Shown: piece by piece, positions 23,021-32,153 of the stretch
Numbering within the stretch: the first letter of the stretch is position 1
Layout: every line of letters starts with the position of its first letter
From: Gnetum montanum
Lineage: Eukaryota; Streptophyta; Gnetopsida; Gnetales; Gnetaceae
NCBI GenBank assembly: GCA_015680685.1
Contig: MNCI01011496.1
Span: 12,681 to 76,680 of the forward strand
Length of the DNA: 64,000 nucleotides
Direction of reading: 5' to 3'
The notes under the pieces: generated by a model
Databases searched by the model: none
What the model saw: the letters and a program-made list of their open reading frames with translations, nothing else
What the model was told of the DNA's origin: nothing
Translations under genes and position numbers: made by a program

Positions 23021-24042
23021 TGATGAGTGGCAAGGTACCCCTACACTCAACCATACGAATACGAGCGTGCACGCGCGATCCGGTCGAACTCCGCAGACTA
23101 AATGCCTTAACGCCACAAGAAACCCTTGGGGTTAATCGTTCGTTGTCTTCCCAGACTTGCTTGTAAGTGTCATGGTGTATGGTTAAGCAAGTCTGAGGTA
23201 TGTGATTTTTTTGGTATTTTTCAGTTTTATCGCCTAATCTATGGGAGGAAGGGTTGAGAAACTAAGCTAACTCTAACTAATGTCCTAAGTCTAAATTAAC
23301 TAGCGTCAGCATCCGTTCCCACTTACCAGACACACCCTGAACTATGCAACTGTGGCTTACCAAACACTAATCATTACTAGGATCACCACACGTAACGCAA
23401 GTGCTCGAAGTGGTCGTACTGAGGCACCTATTTAGCCTACGTGTGATAAGCAGCCGATTCCTTAGCCAGCCGTACACACCCGTGGGTGCTCGTAACTAAG
23501 TCGTACTTATCACACGATCTAGCCTAGCAATGAGCAGCCGATTCCTCAACTAGCCGTACACATTAGACCCGGGAGTTACCAAGCGCAGAATCCTGGAATA
23601 CGCTACTGGGTTACCAAGCATCCAATGCTCGTAATTGAGTCGTACTCATGCATTGCGTCAAGCAGCCGATTCCTTGACTAGCCGTACACGTCCGTAGACG
23701 CTCGTAATCAAGTCGTACTTGAACGCACTAGGAAAGCAGTAAATGAAAGCAATCAATAAAACCACGTGCTGCAAGGTTTATCCAATCAAGTTCGTCTTTA
23801 TTGCCGTACACAACTTGGGTTCAGGTTACAAGCTGCTCGAATAAAGAGCCGTTCACTCTAGGACTCCTACTGCGGGCACATGGGAAAAATTCTAACTCTG
23901 GAGTGATCAATCTGCCAGAGCTTCGCTACTTCTAGCCAGGATTGGGAAATAAGGGGAGTGCCACCTCTTATTTATAGATATGACGGCAAACCACGATATC
24001 GCGTACGCGATATTGCAGCATAGTGCATGTCGCGTCTCATCA
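23021..24042 (-). repeat. 3' LTR of element B
   Basis: This LTR starts TGATGAGTGGCAAGG and ends CGCGTCTCATCA. It keeps the TATA region (plus-strand CTCTTATTTATAG, 23965-23977). It has only two GATAT-core words at 23993-24016, against about six in the other LTR. Confidence 0.92.
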
Positions 24043-24052
24043 TACCCCCATG
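24043..24052 (-). other. Polypurine tract of element B
   Basis: The minus strand reads CATGGGGGTA immediately before the 3' LTR. The same site in A is the degenerate CATGGGAATA. Confidence 0.65.
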
Positions 24053-25992
24053 ACTGAATGAAAACTCGTCCTCGAGTTCCTTACAATGATATCAGGTAGG
24101 TATGGGATTATTAGGGGAAATGGAACTAATGGGATGACATGTGAACGGTCTTTATTACAAGACTTGACAAAACTGGTGTTCATGACAACAAGGGTGAACA
24201 CCTTATTACAATGACATCAGGCCACAGTTGGCAGCTGAGAGAAAAGAGGAGAGAGAATAGAAGAGAAGAAGAGAGAAGAGTCTTGTTGCTGCCAACGCCT
24301 AGATTGCGCCTTCCGTTGTCCATCCGTAAGCGCATTATCAATTCTGCTCCTTGCATAGCGGCTTCAATGCTGCTCCACTCCAAGTGTTTGCTCCAGATCC
24401 ATTCCGTTGTTGTATGATGGCCATCTGCACCCACAACACAATCATATATTAGCAAGGGTAATTGAATCATTAAGTAAATCATACCTTGCTTCGGTTTAGG
24501 TTCCTTGGCTAAGTTGTGGTATGGCTAATATGGATCTGGGAAAATGTAGATGATGACTACCGAAGGTGTAGGGGTTAGGAAGAAAAACGAAAAAATCCGG
24601 GGCTTAGGATAAAAATGGAAAAAGCAGGCCCCGTACCCCCATGACTAATCGCGAACCTCCGGTAGCGTTAGAATGGAGAAAGAAAAGGAGTAAGAAAGAT
24701 AGGTAAAAAGGGACAACTATGGCATCGGTGAAGGGGATGTCATGATGGAAATGAACAAAAATGTTAATTAATTGCAAAAATGTTAAGGAAAAGAAGTTAA
24801 CTAATGTTCCAAATAGGAATGTCAGTGGGTCCTCCCCAAAGCAGGCTCATGCCCTTAATGCCCTGACAATCCCACATTCAAAGAGTCCGTAGGCTCTGGG
24901 AATGTCCTTTGGAACAAGAGTTAAAGTCTTAACCGTAAGAATTTACCAAAAAGAAAACAATGCATCAACCAAAATATATTCTAATGATACAACCGGCAAT
25001 GAGGTGAACAATGGAAAGAAGGATGGGAAGAAGAGAAGTGGAATGGAATCCCAATAACAAGGTGGTGTACAGCCCCTTGTGTGTTTCATGATTAATGTGA
25101 CTTGGTGAATCTCATTTCAACTCGGGCCTCAAACCAACCACTTCCAATGACTTCGCATCAATGCATTTGGTTAGCCCATCCACTTGGAGAACAAGGATGC
25201 ATCCTCAAAGAGCCACCACCATTCCGACGAAACAAAGGAAAAAATGGAAAGCGAGAAGGGCCTTAGTTAGAGGGAACACTTTGGTTCCATAACCAGTGCT
25301 TGCAGACCAAATTTTATTTCGTCTAAGGGGTGTGCTTGGAATCCTCACTTTTGCTTTTTTGCTTATTTTTTTTTGTGTTTTTTGTTTTTATGCATGGGGG
25401 CCACACCATGAAAAGACTTCTTATTTTTATTGTCTCAGCTTCCGATTATTGGGTAACATCAGAACGGCAAGAAAAACCAAGAAGAAAACATCCAAGCACC
25501 CAAGTGAATGACCAACACAAAAACATCAAGTTCCCTTGAAGTCACACCCTTTACAATCCTTGAGTCCTTCCTTGGTTTGAGAAATGCCCAGTCACCTGTT
25601 CATTGAAGTTCTTATTAAAAGGGAACTGTACATTTCCAAGCCAAGGGAAACCATAGACTTGATGGATGGATGGATGAAGTGATCTCATTGCCTGCCATAT
25701 CAAAAGAACATACCTTAGTATCAACAATGTAACTTAAAGGTAAAAACCAAACATTAGCAATCAATGAAAAATAGTTTATCCCATCGGCCCAAACACTTAT
25801 TGGATGACGAACTTACATGATGGATGGAAACACACACACACACACAAAATGGAAAAAGTATAACGATGTTGTAAAACAAAAACAAGCAAAGTTAAAGAAA
25901 TTTGTAAAACAAAAAAGTAGAAAAGTTAAAGAAATTTGTAAAACAAAAATGTGTAAAACAAAAACTGAAAAAGAACTAAGGGCCCCATATGG
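24053..25992 (-). other. Long non-coding 3' region of element B
   Basis: This aligns with 6241-8140 of element A. No env-like or other convincing frame is present; the 100-codon minus-strand frame at 24180-24482 has no counterpart in A. A (CA)n tract lies at 25830-25846. An approximately 30-bp unit with GTTAAAGAAATTTGTAAAAC is tandemly repeated at about 25890-25960, where A has a single copy. Confidence 0.6.
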
Positions 25993-26451
25993 TTAGCATA
26001 GGTGGCCGTCTCCCCCATGACTGAGTTGTAAGGGAGAGATCCAAAAAAGTGAGCACCTATTTGAATTTCTAAGAAGTGCCCAACTTCTCCCAATTGATGA
26101 CCTTAGATTCAGGGGAGGAAGTTGGCGGCGTTCACGTTCCAACGTGTCTATGCCACGGTTGTTGGCATGAGTTTCCTCAGTTCGTTCCATGCATATTTTT
26201 TTGTCCTTATGAGAAGTTGTTAACCACGGGGTGTCTACTACTTCTTGTGTGGTTGCTACATACAGGCATCTTTGTTGCAGAGTTTCTTGGGCACACCTGT
26301 CACATGGAGACATTTCCTCCATGTCATCACCCGATGAATCAATGTATGTGATGCATGGAACTATCCTCTTCTCGATCTTTCCACATATGTTTATCTTGGA
26401 GATTTCCAAGGAAAGATCGCGGATCTGCATGCATCTACTGTGCTTAGCCAT
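25993..26451 (-). pseudogene. Frameshifted post-protease segment of element B ending at the pol deletion
   Basis: This frame begins with the sequence that in A follows the protease in the same frame (RDLSLEIS, then KINICGKIEK and CITYID). In B a four-base deletion at about 26428 relative to A puts it out of frame with gag-protease. Toward its end the frame crosses the deletion junction near 26060-26090 and finishes SHGGDGHLC. That segment matches the 3' region of A near 8119-8160, not pol. The Met start is unlikely to be used. It is best seen as a leftover joining region. Confidence 0.65.
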
Positions 26452-29360
26452 GCCCTTCCCATTATAATTGGGAAGTCCCCTTCATTGTTGTTAACATCGA
26501 TCACTAGAAAATCTGCTGGGTAGGACCAACCACACACAGTGGTGATAACATCCTCCACTAATCCCAAGGGAATAGTGATGGACTGGTCTGCCAGCTCTAG
26601 TTGGATGTTGCTCTTCTTAAGTTGGGGCAGGTTCCAGGCATGATACATCTTCCGCGAAATTAAGTTGACTCTGGAACCTGAGTCAAGAAGAGCCCGATGT
26701 GGTGCATTTCTAGTAATCTGCAAATAAATAAAGGGACTTCTAGGATCATTTAGTTTCCTAGGAAGGTGGCCTACCTTGATCCAGTCAGTTACGGTATGTG
26801 TTAGCATAACCGTATGCGTTACATTCCCTTGGACTGAAGGGTGCTCCGAAGTGTTAGTAGTTAGAGGCCTATACATATACCCGTCCGCTTGTTGTTGCGA
26901 GAGCCTATCCGGGCTCCTAGTTCTGAAAAAGGGTCTCTTTTTTGTACAGTTATCGCCAGAACTAGTGTCCGGTTGGATATTTACACTCTGAATATTTACA
27001 GATCTCGCGGCGTGACGTTGCTGCGGTTGGGTAGGTAATTCCCCTTGCATTGTTGGAGCAGGAGGTGTTATGGGAACTACTTGAGGAAAAGGTGCGGGTG
27101 GAGTTAGAGGATGGACAGAATGTGGAATGTCTCCCGGAGGAGAAGGAGTCCTTCTGAAGTACTCCCGAGCGTAGTAGTGACGGCGTGGAGTGTGACTCAT
27201 AGCGTCACCTGGAGAAACTGGCTGCTGCACATAATAACCATAAGGATCAGGCTGCCGGTAAGGGTATCGATGTGTTGGCTGTGGCATCCCCCATGACTGT
27301 GGGTATTGCCACTGCTGATGTTGCTCGATGGGCTGCGGAGGTGTTCCACTTGGATAATACGTCAAGGGTTGGTGGAACTGCCTCGGGTTACCTTGTGGAT
27401 AAGGTAACCTTCTGGGTGTTTGCCGTTGATTAAGTCTTGGATTTAATGCATACACCCCAGACTCCTGCAGATGTGAGATAATTGGACAACATCCCTTAGG
27501 ATGGTCATAATAGCAGACCTCACATCCACCGTCATTGTCTGAATCAGAATTTTCAGCCTCATCGGAGTTAGAGATTTTTCCCTTACCCTTGTTATGTGCA
27601 GGGTTAAAGTTTCTCCGCATGTTTTTGCTTTTATCACTACTTTGCTCATCCTTAGACTCTTCTACGATTTTCAGGACTGTTTCTATTCGTGAGTCTAAGG
27701 AATCCCACATTTGGTCTACCTTAGCCGATACCTCCGTTGTTAACTTTTGGATCGGCACGGTTTTCCTGTTCACCAACTCTTCGAGTGGTGACTCATCCTC
27801 CTCATCACAGAATTTCACTCCCTTCTTACGAAGGGAGGGATCACGGTTGTATTCCTCCGCACTTTCTCTTTTCCGTAGCTCACCCTCTTCTTGCGCTACT
27901 TGTTCCAACAATACTTCAACTTCATGGGCTCTTAGTTGGGAGAGTCTCCCTTGGGCGTAAGTCCCAAGAGTTCTTCTCGTTTCATTTCGTAGCCCATCCA
28001 CGAGGTGGCGAAGTTGATCCCGCTTAGCGTACCCATGGCCCGGGCAACGATGTAGCAGTGTGTAGTAACGGGCCATGGCAGCATCCAAGGATTCATAAGC
28101 TCCTTGTTTCCAGCCTTGGATCTGCTTACGCAAGTTAGACACTCTGGAGTACGTTTGATATTTGTTGTTGAACAATTCAAGCATCGTACTCCACCTCCTG
28201 ATGGTTTCCGGTTCTAAGGACCGGTACCAGCTCTCTGCTTCTTTAGTGAGTGTCCTAGGGAACAACTTGAGTTTCTGCCACTCATTATCTATGTTCTGCA
28301 AGGCACAGGCATCGTGGAATGCCTGTAAATGATGCTGAGGATCAGCGTTGTATCCCCCTTCAAAACGTGGGATATTATTTATGTCCAAACGCTTGATCCT
28401 ACTGTCCTTTAAATGCCTTGTGGGAATCCTAACTGCCTCTCTAATATCAAGCATACTTCGGGTTGCGAATAGGGGTTCGTCATGATCATCTCTTTCATGA
28501 CGTCTGTGATGTCTACGTGGTGGTTCCCTATTCTCCCTACGTCCTTGCCCTTGTCCTAACTCCTCTCGACCTTCCTGTCGAGGCATTTCATCTCTTTTAC
28601 CTTTACTCTCCGCGTTATGCTCATGGTGGCTGCGCCCAGATGTGGAAGGAGAGGGTGAATGATGAGATGAAGGAGAAGAAGAAGGGGATCCATCACCATG
28701 GTGATGTTTCTTGCCTTCTCTTCGGCTGCTTCGGCCCCGATCGTTGTGACGATCAACGAGTCCGTCATTAGTGTGAGTAGTTGTTCCTGCCGTGAACAGC
28801 TGGTGCTCACGGGGATCAGAGCCTGGAATATGTATCGTTGATCTAAGGCCCTGATGCCTAACCTCTTCACTAGAGTGAGGAGGAGGAACATCATTTTCTA
28901 AGAAACCCATCATGAGGGGTTCCTCTTCTCCTATTTCACTAATGACGTGGGGAACATTGCCATTCAACAGTGAATGTTGGCTCTCCTGCCTTGCATCCCG
29001 AATACGTTGGGCATTTGTGGGACGATAATCCCTTGTGTCATGATCATTCAAAACGTATTCCACAAATAGTTCTTGCATGCCAATCCGTACCAAGGCATGG
29101 AAAAGCATGTTGGGAGCAGAGCGATCTGGGGGTAACACGATGTTACCTTGCATGTCTCTCCACCGCAGTTGCTCATCTTGATGGAAAACAAAGGTAAAAT
29201 TCGGCACATACTCATCGGGATGAGTATATGTAACTTTGGATTGTTGAGGACATGGTTGATTTCGATTATGCGTATGATTCTGACCTTCTTCTGTGTTGTC
29301 CTTAGGTGAGTTGATTTCATGAGAAGAAGCCATTTCTAATGGTGTGCTGTTTTTTACCAT
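26391..29360 (-). CDS. Gag-protease polyprotein of element B (Athila type), 989 aa
   Basis: This is a structural polyprotein for particle formation and RNA packaging, with a C-terminal aspartic protease. The N-terminal part includes NFTFVFHQDEQLRWRDMQGN (54-73). A Ser/Arg/His/Gly-rich linker spans about 200-295 and a retrotransposon-gag capsid region about 325-500 (with EAESWYRSLEPETIRRW). A coiled-coil-like stretch lies at about 540-575 and a knuckle CX2CX3HX4C at 613-625. A Pro/Gln/Tyr-rich region covers about 640-790. The protease motif LLDSGSRVNLIS is at about 891-902, followed by FPIIMGRAWLS near 963-972. It starts about 100 bp after the primer site; a second Met at residue 10 is also possible. 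The frame is open throughout, unlike A, but a four-base deletion near 26428 cuts off the downstream extension. No polymerase follows. Confidence 0.9.
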   Translation of the reverse strand: MVKNSTPLEMASSHEINSPKDNTEEGQNHTHNRNQPCPQQSKVTYTHPDEYVPNFTFVFHQDEQLRWRDMQGNIVLPPDRSAPNMLFHALVRIGMQELFVEYVLNDHDTRDYRPTNAQRIRDARQESQHSLLNGNVPHVISEIGEEEPLMMGFLENDVPPPHSSEEVRHQGLRSTIHIPGSDPREHQLFTAGTTTHTNDGLVDRHNDRGRSSRREGKKHHHGDGSPSSSPSSHHSPSPSTSGRSHHEHNAESKGKRDEMPRQEGREELGQGQGRRENREPPRRHHRRHERDDHDEPLFATRSMLDIREAVRIPTRHLKDSRIKRLDINNIPRFEGGYNADPQHHLQAFHDACALQNIDNEWQKLKLFPRTLTKEAESWYRSLEPETIRRWSTMLELFNNKYQTYSRVSNLRKQIQGWKQGAYESLDAAMARYYTLLHRCPGHGYAKRDQLRHLVDGLRNETRRTLGTYAQGRLSQLRAHEVEVLLEQVAQEEGELRKRESAEEYNRDPSLRKKGVKFCDEEDESPLEELVNRKTVPIQKLTTEVSAKVDQMWDSLDSRIETVLKIVEESKDEQSSDKSKNMRRNFNPAHNKGKGKISNSDEAENSDSDNDGGCEVCYYDHPKGCCPIISHLQESGVYALNPRLNQRQTPRRLPYPQGNPRQFHQPLTYYPSGTPPQPIEQHQQWQYPQSWGMPQPTHRYPYRQPDPYGYYVQQPVSPGDAMSHTPRRHYYAREYFRRTPSPPGDIPHSVHPLTPPAPFPQVVPITPPAPTMQGELPTQPQQRHAARSVNIQSVNIQPDTSSGDNCTKKRPFFRTRSPDRLSQQQADGYMYRPLTTNTSEHPSVQGNVTHTVMLTHTVTDWIKVGHLPRKLNDPRSPFIYLQITRNAPHRALLDSGSRVNLISRKMYHAWNLPQLKKSNIQLELADQSITIPLGLVEDVITTVCGWSYPADFLVIDVNNNEGDFPIIMGRAWLSTVDACRSAIFPWKSPR

Positions 29361-29460
29361 TATTTATGTTCTTAATTAACTGATCAACCCTAAGGTTCGT
29401 TTTAGGCTCACAACAATGTGAGTGATATCCCTTATGTTCAATTGGCGTGAAAACACTTAG

Positions 29461-29478
29461 TCCACGGCAACGGCACCA
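29461..29478 (-). other. Primer-binding site of element B (tRNA-Asp)
   Basis: The minus strand reads TGGTGCCGTTGCCGTGGA, 16 of 18 bases complementary to the plant tRNA-Asp(GTC) 3' end. It lies one base inside the 5' LTR. tRNA-Asp priming is usual in the Athila lineage. Confidence 0.8.
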
Positions 29479-30252
29479 ATGATGAGTGGCAAGGTACCCC
29501 TACACTCAACCATACGAATACGAGCATGCACGCGCGATCTGGTCGAACTCCGCAGACTAAATGCCTTAACACCACAAGAAACACTTGGGGTTAATTGTTC
29601 GTTGTCTTCCCAGGCTTGCTTGTAAGTGTCACGGTGTATGGTTAAGCAAGTCTGAGGTATGTGATTTTTTTGGTATTTTTTAGTTTTATCGCCTAAGCTA
29701 TGGGAGGAAGGGTTGAGAAACTAAGCTAACTCTAACTAATGACCTAAGTCTAAATTGACTAGCGTCAGCATTCCCACTTACCGGACACACCCTGAACTAT
29801 GCAACTGTGGCTTACCAAACGCTAATCGTTACTGGGATCACCACACGTAACGCAAGTGCTCGAAGTGGTCGTACTGAGGCACCTATTTAGCTTAAGTGTG
29901 ATAAGCAGCCGATTCCTTAGCTAGCCGTACACACCCGTGGGTGCTCGTAACTAAGTCGTACTTATCACACGTTCTAGCCTAGCAATGAGTAGCCGATTCC
30001 TTGACTAGCCGTACACATTGGACTACCACTGGGATTACCAAGCGCAGAATCCTGGAATACGCTACTGGGTTACCAAGCAGCCAATGCTCGTAATCAAGTC
30101 GTACTCATGCGTTGCGACAAGCAGCCGATTCCTTGACTAGCCGTACACGTCCGTAGACGCTCGTAATCAAGTCGTACTTGTGCGCACTAGGAAAGCAGTA
30201 AATAAACAACAATAAAACCATGTACTGCAAGGTTTATCCAATCAAGTTCGTC

Positions 30253-30258
30253 TTTATT
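30253..30258 (-). terminator. Polyadenylation signal in the LTR of element B
   Basis: AATAAA on the minus strand, in a segment conserved in all four LTRs of A and B. In the 5' LTR it would be read through; the copy in the 3' LTR (near 23800) would end the transcript. Confidence 0.5.
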
Positions 30259-30420
30259 GCCGTACACAACTTGGGTTCAGGTTACAAGCTGCTCGAATAA
30301 AGAGCCGTTCACTCTAGGACTCCTACTGCGGGCACATGGGAAAAATTCTAACTCTGGAGTGATCAATCTGCCAGAGCTTCGCTACTTCTAGCCAGGATTG
30401 GGAAATAAGGGGAGTTCCGC

Positions 30421-30433
30421 CTCTTATTTATAG
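30421..30433 (-). promoter_or_regulatory. TATA box of element B
   Basis: The minus strand reads CTATAAATAAGAG about 135 bp from the element's 5' end. The word is kept in the LTRs of A and B (CTATAAATAAGAGG), which supports a core promoter role. Confidence 0.6.
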
Positions 30434-30449
30434 ATATGGCGGCGGACCA

Positions 30450-30542
30450 CAATATCGCGTATGCGATATCGCAGGGAAGGACGCGATATCACGTACGCGA
30501 TATTGCATGGGATGCGATATCGCGGTGATCGCGATATCGCGG
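30450..30542 (-). promoter_or_regulatory. Palindromic GCGATATCGC repeats in the U3 of element B
   Basis: About six GATAT-core words, several as the perfect palindrome GCGATATCGC, are packed just upstream of the TATA box on the minus strand. The 3' LTR has two and the LTRs of A have about three each, with CpG lost. The position fits an enhancer or protein-binding array, but no binding protein is known from the sequence. Confidence 0.5.
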
Positions 30543-30571
30543 CACAGTGCATGTCGTGTCTCATCAAGCAT

Positions 30572-30967
30572 TATATGATATTATTTTCTACCCATGCAAT
30601 GGAATGTTTTGTGTTTCTCATAAACATTATGACAGAATATGATTCTTATTGTATAGGAGATCTTAGCAAAGGCTAGTTTCTATGTTAGTCACTTTATTGA
30701 TTATAAAAAGTAGCATGATTTTATGTTAATCACCATGATGAAAAGTGGATAATCAAGTTTTCTACCATTACAGTTTATGACAAGGAGGATGGAACATCAC
30801 TAGTTTGATAATATCACTTCTAGAACGGATTGAAGCATTAGTGCGTATGGATTTGTGTGTATATGAAAAAATTAAGAAAGAAAATAGAGGCCAAAAAGAA
30901 GAGAGATAAAAAATAAAGGAGAAAGCACACATGAGGGTGTATGAGAAGAAAGAACATGATGGATGGC
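30572..30967. other. AT-rich flank between elements B and C2, no feature seen
   Basis: This is the continuation of the sequence interrupted by B. No coding frame or recognisable motif is present. Confidence 0.4.
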
Positions 30968-31207
30968 TCTCAATTAGGAGTACATATTCTTAATCATAAC
31001 TCTAAGTAGAGGGAAGATATTTTTATTGTGTCTTCAAGTAGAAACCACAAATTTCTATTATAACTCTGAGTACAAAGCACATGTTCTTAATTGTATCTTC
31101 TAGTAGGAATCACAAATTTCAATCATAACTCCAAGTAGAAAGCATATGTTCTTGACTTTAACTTCAAGTAGAAAACATAATTTTTGGGATTATGAATCCA
31201 AGTAGAA
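30968..31207. repeat. Tandem repeat, about 66-bp unit, about 3.5 copies
   Basis: Units begin AACTC(T/C)(A/G)AGTA and contain a second half with TCTTCAAGTAGAAACCACAAA. Starts are seen near 30998, 31064 and 31129, with a partial unit before and a truncated one after. The final TAGAA (31203-31207) was duplicated by the insertion of C2. Confidence 0.65.
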
Positions 31208-31782
31208 TGTCACATTTTGTCCCCAAATGTCATGGGAAACATCAAATATACAATATATTAATCATTATGCATACAAAGAAAATATACCAAATGAGAAATA
31301 TATGTGATATTCAACATTATGTATAAAGGAAATAATAGGAAAAATGCAGAGAGAGAAAGAAAAGAATGCTTTATTGATATGGAATAGCATATTTGGATCA
31401 TGATTTGAGAGTGTTTCCTAGGGTTTTCTTCCTTTGGCATGTATCCCTTAGAGGCAATCTAGCACTCCCACCACGGTTGAGCCTAAAACCCAACCAAAAG
31501 GGATGGCCAGTCTAATTCCTATCCCACTTCACCCAACTTCCTGTGACTTGCTTGTACTAGCTCTACCACTTCATGCTGGCATGACCTCTAACCCCAAGTA
31601 TAAATGCCTTAGGTCAAATCCCCAAAGGTTACCTTAAGATACACTTTCATTATTACAACACGCCCTTTCAGGTCTCAATTACAACTACCCTTTCAAGTCT
31701 TATTAAGATAATAATAACACTTGTTATGAAGAGACATCATTTTCATTAGGTAGTAGCATCATTTGGAAATCAGGATGTGATA
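31208..31782 (-). repeat. 3' LTR of element C2
   Basis: Starts TGTCACATTTTGTCCCC and ends AGGATGTGATA. It aligns end to end with 35997-36569 and with both LTRs of C1. Confidence 0.9.
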
Positions 31783-31798
31783 ATCTACCCTCCTTAGG
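31783..31798 (-). other. Polypurine tract of element C2
   Basis: The minus strand reads CCTAAGGAGGGTAGAT, directly before the 3' LTR. Confidence 0.8.
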
Positions 31799-32153
31799 TT
31801 TTTTTCATCCTTGAACAAGTCCACGTTCTCTATCTTTTTCTAGCTCCAAGGCTTTCTTTCATGATTATGTGCTCCAATAGTTTGATTTCTCCTTTGAACT
31901 TAAACTTGTTTCTTACTTATTTTGCAAATAGGATATATGTGAGAAAAATTATATGTAAAATTAAATATTACTCTCTTGATACTTAATTTATTTTCTAAGA
32001 TAATGATAAAAGGTGAATTAAAGATTTATCAACCACCACTAGTCCTAACAAAGATCACATAAAGTGCAACTTTAATCTGGTTACCCAAATGATAGCAAAG
32101 TAATTAGTAAAATGTGCTTCTTGATGAGTGCTATCCATCAACATCATCTATTC

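Larger units (their letters stand above)
23021..30566 (-). mobile_element. Element B: non-autonomous Athila-type element keeping gag-protease only
   Basis: This 7546-bp minus-strand element is flanked by AGCAT (23016-23020 and 30567-30571), with LTRs of 1022 bp (left) and 1087 bp (right). It has a tRNA-Asp primer site, a 989-codon gag-protease frame, a short second frame, a long 3' region and a PPT. Compared with A it lacks the 2.9 kb that hold RT, RNase H and integrase: sequence equivalent to A at about 11088 is joined to sequence equivalent to A at about 8190, near 26060-26090. Over the first about 430 bp the LTRs differ at about 17 positions by eye (near 4%). B is much more CpG-rich than A. 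It would need polymerase and integrase supplied by a relative. Confidence 0.9.
29480..30566 (-). repeat. 5' LTR of element B
   Basis: This 1087-bp LTR starts TGATGAGTGGCAAGG and ends GTGTCTCATCA. From the element's own 5' end at 30566 it has a short U3 with GATATC repeats, a TATA box, an AATAAA signal about 165 bp further on, and a long U5. The length difference from the 3' LTR comes mainly from extra GATATC units. Confidence 0.92.

Noticed and set aside
24180-24482. 100-codon minus-strand frame in the env position of B, with a hydrophobic stretch
   Set aside because: Not conserved in A, overlaps a plus-strand frame, and shows no signal peptide plus transmembrane arrangement expected of an env-like protein.
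26076-26467. Plus-strand frames of 78-91 codons, Cys-rich
   Set aside because: Opposite the protease end and deletion junction of B; no conserved counterpart in A.
27535-28027. Plus-strand frames of 96-141 codons
   Set aside because: They lie opposite the intact gag frame of element B, are Ser/Leu-rich and have no recognisable domain. Shadows of the gag coding strand.
30968-31207. Regularly spaced repeats that might be read as a CRISPR array
   Set aside because: Plant nuclear context, units are contiguous and degenerate with no unique spacers; a simple tandem repeat.
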